DNA of 64,000 nucleotides from DASQGA01 sp963762085 (GTDB taxonomy: Bacteria > Actinomycetota > Thermoleophilia > Gaiellales > Gaiellaceae), in the NCBI GenBank assembly GCA_963762085.1, contig CAVXJD010000004.1, positions 186,001 through 250,000 of the forward strand, read 5' to 3'. The position numbers and the translations under genes were made by a program. Below the pieces are notes generated by a model, which was given only the letters and a program-made list of their open reading frames with translations, was not told where the DNA came from and did not search any database. Positions 1-9,083 of this stretch are shown here, piece by piece (position 1 is the first letter of the stretch; every line of letters begins with the position of its first letter).

Positions 1-10
1 GTCTAGTAGC

Positions 11-16
11 TATACT
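11..16 (+). promoter_or_regulatory. -10 box of leaderless rpmB promoter
   Basis: The hexamer TATACT lies nine bases before the rpmB ATG. A transcript starting at the usual distance would begin at or just before the start codon, and there is no Shine-Dalgarno sequence. The -35 region is outside the window. The same layout recurs before many genes here. Confidence 0.5.
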
Positions 17-25
17 CGGCCGCCG

Positions 26-217
26 ATGTCCAAGGTCTGCGCAGTGTGTGGAAAGGGCCCGTCGTTCGGCCATAACCGCAGCCATTCGATGGTTGCGACG
101 AACCGACGCTTCAATCCGAACCTTCAGCGCGTGCGCATTCTCGTGAACGGGGTCGCGCGCCGGAGCTACGTCTGCACGCGGTGCCTGAAGGCCGGCAAGG
201 TCCAGAAGGCGCTCTAA
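26..217 (+). CDS. rpmB: 50S ribosomal protein L28
   Basis: The 63-residue basic protein is a structural component of the large ribosomal subunit. Its N-terminus (MSKVCAVCGKGPSFGHNRSH) is the classic L28 opening, and CxxC pairs at the N-terminus (CAVC) and near the C-terminus (CTRC) mark it as the zinc-binding form. Length is normal for L28. The next gene starts 37 bases inside its 3' end. Confidence 0.97.
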   Translation: MSKVCAVCGKGPSFGHNRSHSMVATNRRFNPNLQRVRILVNGVARRSYVCTRCLKAGKVQKAL

Positions 218-1767
218 CCTTCGCGCGGGAGCTCGTCGGCGCAGCTTTGGCTTCCCTCGAGGCCAGCCGGGAGCGGATCGACAATCTGAACGTCTTTCCC
301 GTGCCGGACGGCGACACGGGGACGAACATGACGTTGACCGTGAGAGCGGTTCGGGACGTGCTTGCTACTTCCGAGGCGACGGATAGCGAGGACGTGGCCC
401 GAGAGGCGATCCGCGGCTGTCTCATGGGCGCTCGAGGCAACTCAGGCGTCATCCTCTCCCAGATCTTCCGCGGAGCTTCAGAGGCGCTGGCGCGTGGGGA
501 GGCTCTGGCGGTCGCATTCCGCGGGGCCGCAGACGCCGGCTACGCGTCGGTGCGCCAGCCGCAGGAGGGAACGATCCTGACCGTGGCTCGTGCGCTTGCC
601 GACCAGGCGGAGCAGACGCGCGACGAGGGGCTCGATACGGGAGAGGCGCTCGCCAGGATCGTCGAGGCCGGCGAGGAAGCGCTCGCGAAGACGCCCGAGC
701 AGCTTCCGATCCTCCGGCAAGCTGGTGTGGTCGACGCGGGAGGCGCGGGCCTCCTGGAGCTCGTCCGAGGGATCGCCCTCCAGGTCCGGGGCGAGGGGCT
801 CCCCGAGCCAGCGGCGGCCCCGGAGCGCTTACCTCTCGAGTCAGTGCACCTCGAGCCCTCTGCGTTCCAGTACTGCACGAGCTTCTTCCTCGAGGGGGAT
901 GGAGCCGATCCGGACCGGCTCGAGCGCGAGCTCCAGTCGTACGGCGACTCGCTGCTCGTGGTCGGTTCCCCTGGAGCCGTCAAGGTGCATCTCCACACGA
1001 ACGACCCCGGGCAGGTCCTCTCACTGGCAACGGGAATCGGCGTGGTCGACGAGGTCGACATCAAGAACATGCACGCTCAGATTGCCGACCGTACCGAGCG
1101 GATCCTGTCCGTACCGGCAAAGTCCGACGTCGTCGCCGTCGTCGCGGGGCGCGGCAACGAGCGGCTCTTCCGCAGCCTCGGTGCCGCGGGAATCGTCGAG
1201 GGGGGACAGTCGATGAACCCGGCGGCGTCCGCCATCCTCGAGGCCGCTGCCGGGGTCGAAGCGCCCGAGGCGATTGTCCTGCCGAACAACCCCAATGTCC
1301 TGCTGACCGCCAGGCAGGCAGCGGCGCTGTCGAGCTTGCCCATGGTCGTCGTGCCGACCGAGTCTCCCCAGGCCGGCCTGGCGGCGATGGTCGCGTACGA
1401 CCCCTCCCGCTCCGCAGCCGAGAACGCGGAGGCGATGGAGGACGCGGCGAAGAGCGCGCGGACGGGAAGTGTCACCCGGGCTTCGCGCTCGACCAAGCTC
1501 GGGGACCTGGATGTCGAGGAGGGCTCGTTCCTCGGGCTCGTGGAAGGGGAGCCGGTGGCGAGTGGCCCGGTGCTCGACACGGTCGCCCGCGAGGTCGTCG
1601 AGCGATTGTTGGGGGATGGTTCGGATGTCCTCACGGTGCTCGTCGGGGACGGAGCGGAATGCCCCGACGGCCTCCGCGAGGAGCTCGAGGCGGCGCACCC
1701 CGAGCTCGAGATCGAGGTGCACGACGGCGGCCAGCCGCACTATCCGCTTCTGTTCTCCGCCGAATAG
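181..1767 (+). CDS. fakA: Fatty-acid kinase catalytic subunit FakA (DAK2/DhaL-domain, YloV family)
   Basis: The 528-residue protein has an N-terminal DhaL-type kinase domain with the Mg-ATP loop NVFPVPDGDTGTNM at residues 37-50; its two Asp residues are the expected metal ligands. A glycine-rich DAGGAGLLELV segment and a FakA-type C-terminal region follow. In Firmicutes FakA phosphorylates fatty acids presented by a DegV-family FakB, giving acyl-phosphate for the PlsX/PlsY route. A DegV protein lies two genes downstream and plsX is in the same cluster, which supports that role here. The GTG start overlaps rpmB by 37 bases; no closer in-frame start leaves the kinase loop with a normal leader. 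Confidence 0.85.
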   Translation: MPEGRQGPEGALTFARELVGAALASLEASRERIDNLNVFPVPDGDTGTNMTLTVRAVRDVLATSEATDSEDVAREAIRGCLMGARGNSGVILSQIFRGASEALARGEALAVAFRGAADAGYASVRQPQEGTILTVARALADQAEQTRDEGLDTGEALARIVEAGEEALAKTPEQLPILRQAGVVDAGGAGLLELVRGIALQVRGEGLPEPAAAPERLPLESVHLEPSAFQYCTSFFLEGDGADPDRLERELQSYGDSLLVVGSPGAVKVHLHTNDPGQVLSLATGIGVVDEVDIKNMHAQIADRTERILSVPAKSDVVAVVAGRGNERLFRSLGAAGIVEGGQSMNPAASAILEAAAGVEAPEAIVLPNNPNVLLTARQAAALSSLPMVVVPTESPQAGLAAMVAYDPSRSAAENAEAMEDAAKSARTGSVTRASRSTKLGDLDVEEGSFLGLVEGEPVASGPVLDTVAREVVERLLGDGSDVLTVLVGDGAECPDGLREELEAAHPELEIEVHDGGQPHYPLLFSAE

Positions 1768-1770
1768 CCC

Positions 1771-1776
1771 GATACT
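1771..1776 (+). promoter_or_regulatory. Candidate -10 box for the receiver-domain gene
   Basis: GATACT sits six bases before the GTG at 1783, in the short gap after fakA. This would give a leaderless internal promoter for the receiver protein and the DegV gene behind it. It is a sequence match only. Confidence 0.3.
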
Positions 1777-1782
1777 GAAGCC

Positions 1783-2175
1783 GTGGCAGACAGCATCATC
1801 GAGGTGGTCCTCGCGGAGGACAACGACGTGTTCAGGGAGACGCTCGAGCTCCTGCTCGACGTGACGCCGGACATGCGTGTGGTCGCGTCCGTCGCCGACG
1901 GTCGCTCGGCGCTCGAGGTTTCTGCCGCCCTAGTCCCGGACGTCGTGCTGATGGACTATCGCCTGCCGCAGCTCGACGGCGTCGAGGCGACTGCGGCGAT
2001 CCGGAAGGCGTGTCCGAGCGCGGCCGTCGTCGTTCTGACCGCATCGGTCGAGCCTGAGGAGTACGACGCGCTGCTCGAGGCGGGGGCCGTGGCCTGCGTG
2101 ACCAAGGATCGAGAGCTGGAGGAGATCGTCGGCGCGATCCGAGACGCCGCGGGGCACGGTGCGCCTCTCCGCTGA
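1783..2175 (+). CDS. Stand-alone response-regulator receiver protein
   Basis: The 130-residue protein consists of one CheY-like receiver domain with no output domain. The acidic pair E12-D13, the phospho-acceptor D58 (in LMDYR), T86 and K108 are all in the expected places, so it should be phosphorylatable. It lies between the fatty-acid kinase gene and a DegV gene and overlaps the latter by 17 bases. This hints at phosphorylation-dependent control of fatty-acid activation, but no partner kinase is visible nearby. It could equally act on an unlinked system. Confidence 0.85.
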   Translation: MADSIIEVVLAEDNDVFRETLELLLDVTPDMRVVASVADGRSALEVSAALVPDVVLMDYRLPQLDGVEATAAIRKACPSAAVVVLTASVEPEEYDALLEAGAVACVTKDRELEEIVGAIRDAAGHGAPLR

Positions 2176-3022
2176 GACGACGGCCGTCGTCCTCGATTCG
2201 ACGGCCGACCTGCCGGATCCAGCCGCAAGGCATCCGAACTGGCGCCTCGTTCCGCTCTACGTTCGCTTTGGCGACGAGACCCTCCGCGACCACGTCGACC
2301 TGACTGCGGCGGGGTTCTATGACCGGCTGCGCGCCACGAGCGTCCAGCCCGCCACGTCCCAGCCGACTCCGGGGGATTTCCAGGAGGCCTTCGAAGCGCT
2401 GGGGGACTTCGAGCACATCGTTTGCATCACCGTCTCGGGGAAGCTCTCGGGCACCTTCGAGTCAGCACGGCTCGCAGCAGAGGCGATCGGAGGCGGCAAA
2501 GTCCTGCTCGTCGACTCGGCGAGCGCCTCGGCGGGGATCGTGATCCTCGCGGAGGCGATCCAGCGCCGGCTCTCGCCGGGGACCAGCGACGACGAGATCG
2601 AGTCCATCGCCGAGCGCTTCCGCCATGAGGCCGATCTGCGGTTCACAGTCGACACGCTCGACTATCTGGTCCGAGGCGGCCGCATCGGAAAGGCAGCCGG
2701 CCTCGTGGGCCAGCTCCTGAACGTGAAGCCGATCCTCACGATCCGGGAGGGAGAGGTCGAGCCCGTGAAGCGAGTCCGCGGGCGTGCGAAGGCGTTCGCA
2801 GAGTTCGAGCAGGCGCTGGTCTCGGGCAGCGAGGACGATCCTGCCTGGCACCTGGCCGTCGCACACGCCGATGCGCAGGCCGACGCCGACCGCATCGTCG
2901 CCATGATCGAGCGTGTACGACCGAACGCCACCCTCGACCTGGTGACCACGCTCGGCCCGGTCGTGGGGACGCACGGTGGCCCTGGTACGCTCGGGCTCTT
3001 CTGGTTCAGGGACCCCACGTAG
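2159..3022 (+). CDS. DegV family fatty-acid-binding protein (FakB-like)
   Basis: The 287-residue protein has DegV landmarks: an N-terminal DSTADLP motif (residues 13-19), TSQPTPGDF near residue 66, and the SGKLSGT loop (93-99) that contacts the fatty-acid carboxylate. DegV/FakB proteins hold a fatty acid in a buried tunnel while FakA phosphorylates it. The fakA homologue lies just upstream, separated by a receiver-domain gene. The GTG start overlaps the receiver gene. Length is normal. Confidence 0.88.
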   Translation: MRLSAETTAVVLDSTADLPDPAARHPNWRLVPLYVRFGDETLRDHVDLTAAGFYDRLRATSVQPATSQPTPGDFQEAFEALGDFEHIVCITVSGKLSGTFESARLAAEAIGGGKVLLVDSASASAGIVILAEAIQRRLSPGTSDDEIESIAERFRHEADLRFTVDTLDYLVRGGRIGKAAGLVGQLLNVKPILTIREGEVEPVKRVRGRAKAFAEFEQALVSGSEDDPAWHLAVAHADAQADADRIVAMIERVRPNATLDLVTTLGPVVGTHGGPGTLGLFWFRDPT

Positions 3023-3929
3023 CCCACTGGGACGAGGTCGAGAGCGAGCTCCAGGAAATGGGCCCCTCTCGGGCCGCTGGAGTGACCTGGGCGAGGCGAC
3101 CGGTAGCGAGGACGTCGGCGTCTGCCGCATCCAGGTGACGCCGGGCAAGCGGTCGACGCCGCTCCACCTCGAGTTGGCGGAGGAGGAAATCTTCTTCGTG
3201 CTGGGCGGCTCCGGGCTCTCGTGGCAATGGGAGGGAGAGGGATCGCTCGTCTATGAGGTTGGGGAGGGCGACTGCCTTGTCCATCTGGCGGGCGAGGCGG
3301 CGCACACGCTGGTGGCCGGGCCGCACGGGCTCGACGTGCTCGCGTTTGGCATGCGCGTGGCTGCGACCGGGACTTGGCTCCCGCGGGCCGGCGTTGTCCG
3401 GGTACCTCCCACATGGGTGGAAACTCCGGGAGGCAAGCATCCCTGGGAGCGGGAGGCGGCGGCAGGAGACGAGGAGCTCCCAGATCCCATGCCGCGCCCG
3501 GCGAGCATCGTGAACGTCCGTGAGACCGAGGCAAGGGAGATCGCGCACGGGGAGTCCGTCTTCGTCGAGCGGGAGCTCGCATCGGTCGCGCGGCGCACCG
3601 GGCTGAACCATCACTCGATCAGGCCCCACAAGTGGAACTGGCCCTTCCATACGCACTCCACCGAGGAGGAGATCTTCGTCGTGCTCGAGGGTGAGGGAGT
3701 CTGCCGCCTCGGTGAGGAGACGATCCCCGTGCACCGCGGTTCCGTCGTTGCACGACCGGCCGGAACGGGCGTCTCCCACGCGTTCCAGGCCGGCGCAGAC
3801 CGGCTCGAACTGCTGGCCTACGGCACCCGGGACGGGCGCGATATTGCCTGGTATCCAGACTCGCAGAAGGTCAACTTTCGCGCGTTCGGGTTCACCGCAC
3901 GCGTTGAGCCGGTCGGCTACTGGGACTAG
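3001..3929 (+). CDS. Bicupin protein, apparent frameshift near 3060
   Basis: Two cupin domains are clear: the first around 3120-3350 (TPLHLELAEEEIFFVL, then a GDCLVHLAG repeat) and the second around 3600-3830 (WPFHTHSTEEEIFVVLEG). The His/Glu residues fit metal binding. The natural N-terminus, VAHWDEVESELQEMG, is in one frame and GPLSGRWSDLGEATG continues in another. Adding one base after the ATG at 3058-3060 joins them, so a base seems lost from a G run. No ATG/GTG/TTG starts the first frame. A CTG at 3001, nine bases after a TACGCT box, is a possible leaderless start. An alternative unbroken reading from 2976 has a composition unlike cupins. The substrate is unknown. Confidence 0.7.
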
Positions 3930-5161
3930 TGCACGTCGCGAAGCCAGGGGCGGCGGAGCGCCACGAGGAAGAGGAGCGCCGAGAGGATGGCGCCGCCGCC
4001 GATCAGCTCGGCCGGCCCGGCGAAGCCGGAAGCTCCGGCTGAAAGCGCCAGCCCGACCGGCATGAGGCCGTAGCTTCCGAAGTAATCGAGGCTGACCACG
4101 CGGGAGAGGAGCCGGTCGGGCACGAGCTCCATCATCATCGTCTCCCACAGCGCCACTCCGAAGCCGATCAGGAACCCGCGGACGATGCTCAGCCCGGCCG
4201 CGGCCGCGAACCACGGGACGAAAGCCACCCCGGCCAGGCACAGGCTGTTCACGACCCAGATCCAGTAGGAGAGCACGCCCCGCCGGCCGCGCGGCTGCAG
4301 CTGGCCGAACGAGAGCGTCCCCAGGACTGTGCCGAGCCCGAGCATCGAGGTCAGGAACCCGAAAGCGCCCACACCGCGGCCGAAATGGTCGCGGACAAGC
4401 TCGGGGAGGAGAACCTGCTGCGGGGCGAGCTGGAGCATGAGCACGAGTGCGAAGAGGGTGATCGTGACCCACAGCCAGGGCACCCCCGCTACGTAGCGGA
4501 CGCCCGCGCCGATCTCCCGCAGCGTTCCTTCGCTGGCAGCGGTGTCGATGACGCGGGGCCGGGCGAGCGACAGAAGTGCGGCCGAGAGGATGAACGTGCT
4601 CGCGTCGACGGCGAAGACCGTTGCCGAGCCCGTGGCGTGGTAGAGCCCGGCTGCGAGAGCAGGGCCGATCAGGAGGCTCGTCCAGCGGGAGACGCCGATG
4701 AGGCTGTTTGCCGATGAGATACGGCTCGGGTCGACGACGAGCGGCACCATGCCTCCGAAGGCGGGGTAGAAGAGGCCGTCACCGAGGCCGACAAGCGTGG
4801 CGAGGACGACGAGCAACTCGAAGCTCAGGTGTCCCGTCGCGTCCGCGCCGGCCAGGACGGCGACCGCCCCGAAGCGCCAGAAGTCCGAGGCGATCATGAG
4901 CGCCTTCCGGGACAGCCGGTCGCCCAGGGCGCCGCCGATGAGAAGCGTCGTCAGCAGCCCGACCGCGTTACAGAGGAGGACGACGCCGAGCCGGCCTGAG
5001 CCTGCGATCGTGAACGTCTTCCAGCCGAGGGCGGTCAGGAAGGCGCCGTCGCCGATCAGGGAGACGGTCTGGCCGGTCCAGAGGAGCCGGAAATCCCTGT
5101 GGCGGAGCGCCTCGAGCGCCCGGAGCCCTCTGAGATCGCGTCCGTTCGGAACGCCGGCCAT
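3926..5161 (-). CDS. MFS transporter (EntS/MFS_3-like)
   Basis: The 411-residue integral membrane protein has about 12 hydrophobic segments and the MFS loop 2-3 signature (GGALGDRLSRKALMI) after the second helix. The N-terminal DFRLLWTGQTVSLIGDGAF is typical of the MFS_3 exporter group related to enterobactin exporter EntS. The ATG at 5161 starts the homologous region; the reading frame stays open further upstream but that stretch is not protein-like. It is tail-to-tail with the bicupin gene (4-base overlap) and diverges from recG. The substrate cannot be inferred. Confidence 0.85.
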   Translation of the reverse strand: MAGVPNGRDLRGLRALEALRHRDFRLLWTGQTVSLIGDGAFLTALGWKTFTIAGSGRLGVVLLCNAVGLLTTLLIGGALGDRLSRKALMIASDFWRFGAVAVLAGADATGHLSFELLVVLATLVGLGDGLFYPAFGGMVPLVVDPSRISSANSLIGVSRWTSLLIGPALAAGLYHATGSATVFAVDASTFILSAALLSLARPRVIDTAASEGTLREIGAGVRYVAGVPWLWVTITLFALVLMLQLAPQQVLLPELVRDHFGRGVGAFGFLTSMLGLGTVLGTLSFGQLQPRGRRGVLSYWIWVVNSLCLAGVAFVPWFAAAAGLSIVRGFLIGFGVALWETMMMELVPDRLLSRVVSLDYFGSYGLMPVGLALSAGASGFAGPAELIGGGAILSALLFLVALRRPWLRDVH

Positions 5162-5299
5162 TGAGGGCCACGCTAGACGCTCGGCGCCATCCGAGGACGG
5201 GCCTATACTCGGTTCGTCCTGGCCCTTGAGACAAGCACGCGCCCTGTGCTGGCCAGCTTTGCTGGCGTGGACCAACACGTGCCAAACTCGGGGAGAAGG

Positions 5300-7342
5300 G
5301 TGGACTCCGAGGCCTCCGTCGAGTCGCTTCGAGGCGTAGGACCGAAGGTCGCTGAGCAGCTCGCGCGCATGGGGCTCCGGACGATTCGCGACCTCGTGGA
5401 GCACATCCCGCGGGACTATCTCGACTGGCGTGAGGCAGAAGGGTTCGGGCAGCTCCTGGCCGGACAGGAGGCCACGGTCGCCTGCACGGTGGAGCGCGTC
5501 TCGGTCAGGCCTACGCGCCGCAGGAACCTCAAGATCGTCCAGGCGTCGGTCGTCGACGCCTCGGGTACGAGGGTCAGCGCGCTCTGGTTCAACCAGGCTT
5601 GGCTGGCCGAGCGTCTTGCGACGGGCACCAGGCTCCTCCTCCACGGGCATCTCGAGACCGGCTCAGGGGCGGCGACCTTCCGCGTCGCCAGGCACGAAAT
5701 CGCGTCCGAGAGCGCGGGGCTTCACACGGTCGGCCTTGTGCCGGTGTACCCCGCAAGCGAGAACGTCTCGACGTTCAAGCTCAGAGAGCTGACCGAGCAG
5801 GCACTCAGGCTCGCACGCTGGTTCCCGGACCCGCTGCCCGCGCGAGTGCGGGCTGCGGAGGCAGCGCCCCTGCGGGCGGACGCGATCGGGGCGGCGCATC
5901 GCCCGCGCACGGCGGGCGAGGCAGAGGCGGCCCGGTCAAGGCTGGCCTTCGACGAGCTCCTCTTGCTCCAGATCGGCCTTCTGAGGAGGCGACGAGCTCT
6001 CGAGGAGGGCGCCGTCGCGCCCGGCCTCGGCACCGACGGAGACCTCATCGCCCGCTACTACGCGGTCTTGCCGTTCGAGCTGACGCCCGAGCAGCAGTCG
6101 GCAATCGCGGAGATCGGACACGACCTCGGAGATGTGAAGCCCATGCAGCGGCTCCTCCAGGGGGACGTCGGCTCGGGCAAGACCGTGGTGGCTCTCTACG
6201 CGCTTTTGCGTGCGGTCGAGCGGGGCCATCAGGGAGCGCTCATGGCGCCGACCGAGACCCTCGCCGAGCAGCATTTCCTGACCCTCGAGGGCATCTGCGC
6301 CGAGCTCGGGGTGCCGGTCGTGCTGCTCACGAGCTCGCTGCCTGCCAGGGAACATGCGGCCGCCCGCGCCGCGCTCGCGTCGGGTGAAGCCGCGATCGCC
6401 GTCGGGACGCACGCGCTGATCCAGGAGCAGGTCGCGTTCCGGTCCCTCGCGGTGGCGGTCGTCGACGAGCAGCACCGGTTCGGGGTGGAGCAGCGCCGGG
6501 CCCTCGGCTCGCAGTCCCCGCACGTCCTCCACATGACCGCCACACCCATCCCTCGGACGCTCGCACAGACCGTCTACGGCGACCTCGACGTGACCGAGAT
6601 CGCTCGGCCGCCCAGGTCGCGCAGGCCTGTCGTCACCTCATGGGTGACAGAGGAACGGAGCGCCGAGGCCTATACCCGGCTCCAGCGCCATCTCACAGAA
6701 GGCCGGCAAGCCTACGTCGTCTGCCCGCTCGTGAGCGAGTCCGAGGCGGTCGAGGCGCGCGCCGCCGAACAGGAGGCTGAGCGCCTCAAGCGCGCCGAGC
6801 TCCGGAAGTTTCGGGTGGGCTGCCTGCACGGGAGGCTCCATCCGTCCGAGCGGCGCGCCGTCATGGATGCGTTCAAGCGCGGTGAGCTCGACGTCCTTGT
6901 CGCGACGACTGTGATCGAGGTTGGAGTGGACGTCCCGAACGCGACCATCATGATCGTCCAGGAAGCCGATCGGTTCGGCCTCGCGCAGCTCCATCAGCTC
7001 AGAGGCCGCGTCGGGCGGGGGGCCGAGCAGTCGTATTGCCTGCTCGTCTCGGGCGCCCGAGACGAGCTCTCCGAGACTGCTCGGAGGCGTCTCGAAGCGC
7101 TCGTCGAGACCTCCGACGGATTCCGCCTCGCCGAGGTCGACCTCGAGCTGCGGGGAGAAGGCCAGCTGCTCGGGACGAGGCAGTCGGGCCTTCCCGATCT
7201 TCGCTTCGCAAGCCTGACGCGGGATCGCGGGCTTCTCCTTCGCGCCCGCCGGTGGGCCGCCGAGCTCGTCGACGAGGACGGGCCGCTGGCGGACGAGGTC
7301 GACCGGCTCTTCGGCGATGCGGATCATCGCGGGTTCGCGTAA
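5300..7342 (+). CDS. recG: ATP-dependent DNA helicase RecG
   Basis: The 680-residue superfamily 2 helicase remodels stalled replication forks and Holliday junctions. An N-terminal wedge/OB region (about residues 50-180) precedes the helicase core with Walker A GDVGSGKT near residue 290, the box DEQH near 387, and motif VI QLRGRVGRG (about 580). The C-terminal LRGEGQLLGTRQSGLPDL block is diagnostic of RecG. GTG 5300 is chosen because SVESLRGVGPKVAEQL follows at once and a GGGGAG sequence lies just upstream; the frame is open back to 5246. rsmD overlaps its 3' end by 26 bases. Confidence 0.95.
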   Translation: MDSEASVESLRGVGPKVAEQLARMGLRTIRDLVEHIPRDYLDWREAEGFGQLLAGQEATVACTVERVSVRPTRRRNLKIVQASVVDASGTRVSALWFNQAWLAERLATGTRLLLHGHLETGSGAATFRVARHEIASESAGLHTVGLVPVYPASENVSTFKLRELTEQALRLARWFPDPLPARVRAAEAAPLRADAIGAAHRPRTAGEAEAARSRLAFDELLLLQIGLLRRRRALEEGAVAPGLGTDGDLIARYYAVLPFELTPEQQSAIAEIGHDLGDVKPMQRLLQGDVGSGKTVVALYALLRAVERGHQGALMAPTETLAEQHFLTLEGICAELGVPVVLLTSSLPAREHAAARAALASGEAAIAVGTHALIQEQVAFRSLAVAVVDEQHRFGVEQRRALGSQSPHVLHMTATPIPRTLAQTVYGDLDVTEIARPPRSRRPVVTSWVTEERSAEAYTRLQRHLTEGRQAYVVCPLVSESEAVEARAAEQEAERLKRAELRKFRVGCLHGRLHPSERRAVMDAFKRGELDVLVATTVIEVGVDVPNATIMIVQEADRFGLAQLHQLRGRVGRGAEQSYCLLVSGARDELSETARRRLEALVETSDGFRLAEVDLELRGEGQLLGTRQSGLPDLRFASLTRDRGLLLRARRWAAELVDEDGPLADEVDRLFGDADHRGFA

Positions 7343-7856
7343 GGGCACCCGAATCTTCGCTCCGGGCGGCCGCGAGACCCGCCCGACCGGCGACCGGGTC
7401 CGCGAAGCAGCCTTCAACCTGATCGGCCCCGTCGACGGCATGCAGGTCATCGACCTGTTCGCCGGCTCGGGTGCGATGGGTCTCGAGGCACTTTCGCGCG
7501 GTGCGGCGCACGCGACCTTCGTCGAGAGCGATCGTGTGGCGGCCCAGGCGATTCTTCGGAACCTCGAGAAGCTCGACTTCGCCGACGCCACCGTCTTACG
7601 GCTGGACGTGGGTCGCAAGCTCGCCGCGGACGCGACGGCCGGGAGGCGGTACGATCTCGTGCTGATCGACCCGCCTTACCGCATGCTGACAGGGTTTCTC
7701 CCCGTGCTCGAAGCACATCTCCCAGCCGTTGTTGCGCCCGAGGGCCTGGTCGTCGTCGAGTCCGATGCGCGCGAAGAGCCTGACCTTCCCCTCCCGAAGC
7801 GGACGAGCCGCCGCTACGGCTCCGCGCGGGTGACGGTCTTCGAGGCGCTCACGTGA
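7317..7856 (+). CDS. rsmD: 16S rRNA (guanine966-N2)-methyltransferase RsmD
   Basis: The 179-residue Rossmann methyltransferase has the N-terminal MRIIAGSRKGTRI signature, SAM-binding loop DLFAGSGAMG (46-55) and catalytic DPPY (118-121). RsmD methylates the N2 of G966 in 16S rRNA. The ATG is within the end of recG, and coaD follows with a four-base overlap. The rsmD-coaD pairing is common in bacteria and supports both calls. Confidence 0.96.
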   Translation: MRIIAGSRKGTRIFAPGGRETRPTGDRVREAAFNLIGPVDGMQVIDLFAGSGAMGLEALSRGAAHATFVESDRVAAQAILRNLEKLDFADATVLRLDVGRKLAADATAGRRYDLVLIDPPYRMLTGFLPVLEAHLPAVVAPEGLVVVESDAREEPDLPLPKRTSRRYGSARVTVFEALT

Positions 7857-8383
7857 GCAACCTGAGCCCGGTCACCGCGATCTGCCCCGGGGCGTACGAC
7901 CCGGTCACGAACGGGCACCTGGACATCATCACGCGCGCTGCGACGATTTTCGAGCGAGTCGTGGTTGGCGTCGTCCGCGATCCGCAGCACAAGCGGACGA
8001 TGTTCTCGGTCGAGGAGCGCGTGGAGTTCCTCCAGGCAGCACTGGCGGAAACCGAGAATGTCGAGGTCGAGGTCTTCTCCGAGCTCGTGGTCGAATTTGC
8101 GCGGCGCTGGAAGGCCCGGACGATGGTGAAGGGGCTGCGCGCCATCTCGGATTTTGAGTGGGAATTCCAGATGCACCACTTGAACAGGAAGCTTGCGCCG
8201 GAGGTCGAAACGATGTACCTCATGTCGAGTCCGCAATACAGCTTCCTTTCCTCGAGCGGCGTCAAGGAGATCGCGTCGTTCGGAGCCGCCGTCGAGGATC
8301 TGGTCCCGGCCCAGGTGGCACGCCGGTTCGAGGAGATGTTCCCACGCGCCAAACCCGGCGCGCCCGTGAGTCCTCGCGAGTAG
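7853..8383 (+). CDS. coaD: Phosphopantetheine adenylyltransferase CoaD
   Basis: The 176-residue nucleotidyltransferase makes dephospho-CoA from 4'-phosphopantetheine and ATP, the penultimate CoA step. The nucleotide-binding GAYDPVTNGHLDII (residues 13-26, with the T/HxGH motif) and the C-terminal LSSSGVKEIASFG (the ISSTxVRE-type motif) are present. Length is slightly above the usual 160 because of a short C-terminal tail. The GTG start overlaps the rsmD stop (GTGA), suggesting translational coupling. Confidence 0.96.
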   Translation: MSNLSPVTAICPGAYDPVTNGHLDIITRAATIFERVVVGVVRDPQHKRTMFSVEERVEFLQAALAETENVEVEVFSELVVEFARRWKARTMVKGLRAISDFEWEFQMHHLNRKLAPEVETMYLMSSPQYSFLSSSGVKEIASFGAAVEDLVPAQVARRFEEMFPRAKPGAPVSPRE

Positions 8384-8386
8384 ACT
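8381..8386 (+). promoter_or_regulatory. -10 box for the coiled-coil gene
   Basis: TAGACT overlaps the coaD stop codon and lies eight bases before the ATG at 8395, in the leaderless arrangement seen repeatedly in this window. The call rests on spacing and sequence only. Confidence 0.35.
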
Positions 8387-8394
8387 GAGGCGGA

Positions 8395-8883
8395 ATGGAC
8401 GTTCTCGTACTGATCGACAAGCTCGACGACCTCGTGCACAACGCGAAGGCCGTTCCCCTGACCGACCAGGTCCGGATCGACCGCGAGGAGATCTACGACA
8501 TCCTCGATCAGATGAGGGCGACGATCCCCGAGGAGATCAAGCAGGCGCGTTGGATCGTCAAGGAACGTCAGGAGATGCTGGCCGAGGCGAAGCGGGAAAG
8601 CGACCGCATCCTCGGCGAGGCCCGTGAGCAGGCAGTGCGTGAGGCGTCGCAGACGGAGATCGTGAAGCTCGCCGAGCGCCAGGCCCAGGACATCGTCGAA
8701 GAGGCAAGGCGCCAGGCGCGCGAAACGCGGCTCGAGATGGAGGACTGGGCGGATTCGATCCTGTCGACGCTCGAGGTCAATCTCGACAAGTTCCTCGGCG
8801 CCGTACGCCGCGGGCGCGAGCGCCTGCATGAGCGCTCCCAGGAATCGGTGATGGCCGGCATCACCGACGAAACGAACCTCTAG
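8395..8883 (+). CDS. Coiled-coil protein, DivIVA/ATP-synthase-b-like, function unknown
   Basis: The 162-residue soluble protein is dominated by a charged Glu/Arg/Ala-rich helix from about residue 45 to 120, in the style of ATP-synthase subunit b or DivIVA-family proteins. There is no membrane segment or signal peptide. Small coiled-coil proteins of this type sit between coaD and yceD in other actinobacteria, as I recall. The function is not established; a cell-division or scaffold role is a guess from the coiled coil. Confidence 0.7.
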   Translation: MDVLVLIDKLDDLVHNAKAVPLTDQVRIDREEIYDILDQMRATIPEEIKQARWIVKERQEMLAEAKRESDRILGEAREQAVREASQTEIVKLAERQAQDIVEEARRQARETRLEMEDWADSILSTLEVNLDKFLGAVRRGRERLHERSQESVMAGITDETNL

Positions 8884-9083
8884 CCAGTCCGGGCTACCCG
8901 CGCTTTACTCGCGCCCGAGTCTTCCCCCGGGGGCCCCCTTGTTAGTCGTTCCCCCGCGTTGAGCGTAGCTCGCCCCGTCGCGCGAGTGTTGCTCGACATG
9001 TGTCGAGAGAGAGTCGCTTCCTGGACCGAATACTCCGCGTCCCGGCATTTCGGGGCCGCATCCTGGAGCGCTACTCTGGATTC

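Noticed and set aside
3006..4472. Long minus-strand open frame of 488 codons
   Set aside because: It covers the bicupin on the other strand and shifts against the MFS gene; its Arg/Pro-rich composition is typical of antisense frames in high-GC DNA.
8884..9083. Possible small RNA or gene in the 200-base gap before yceD
   Set aside because: Only GC-rich runs and weak stems are visible; no conserved structure or frame could be supported.
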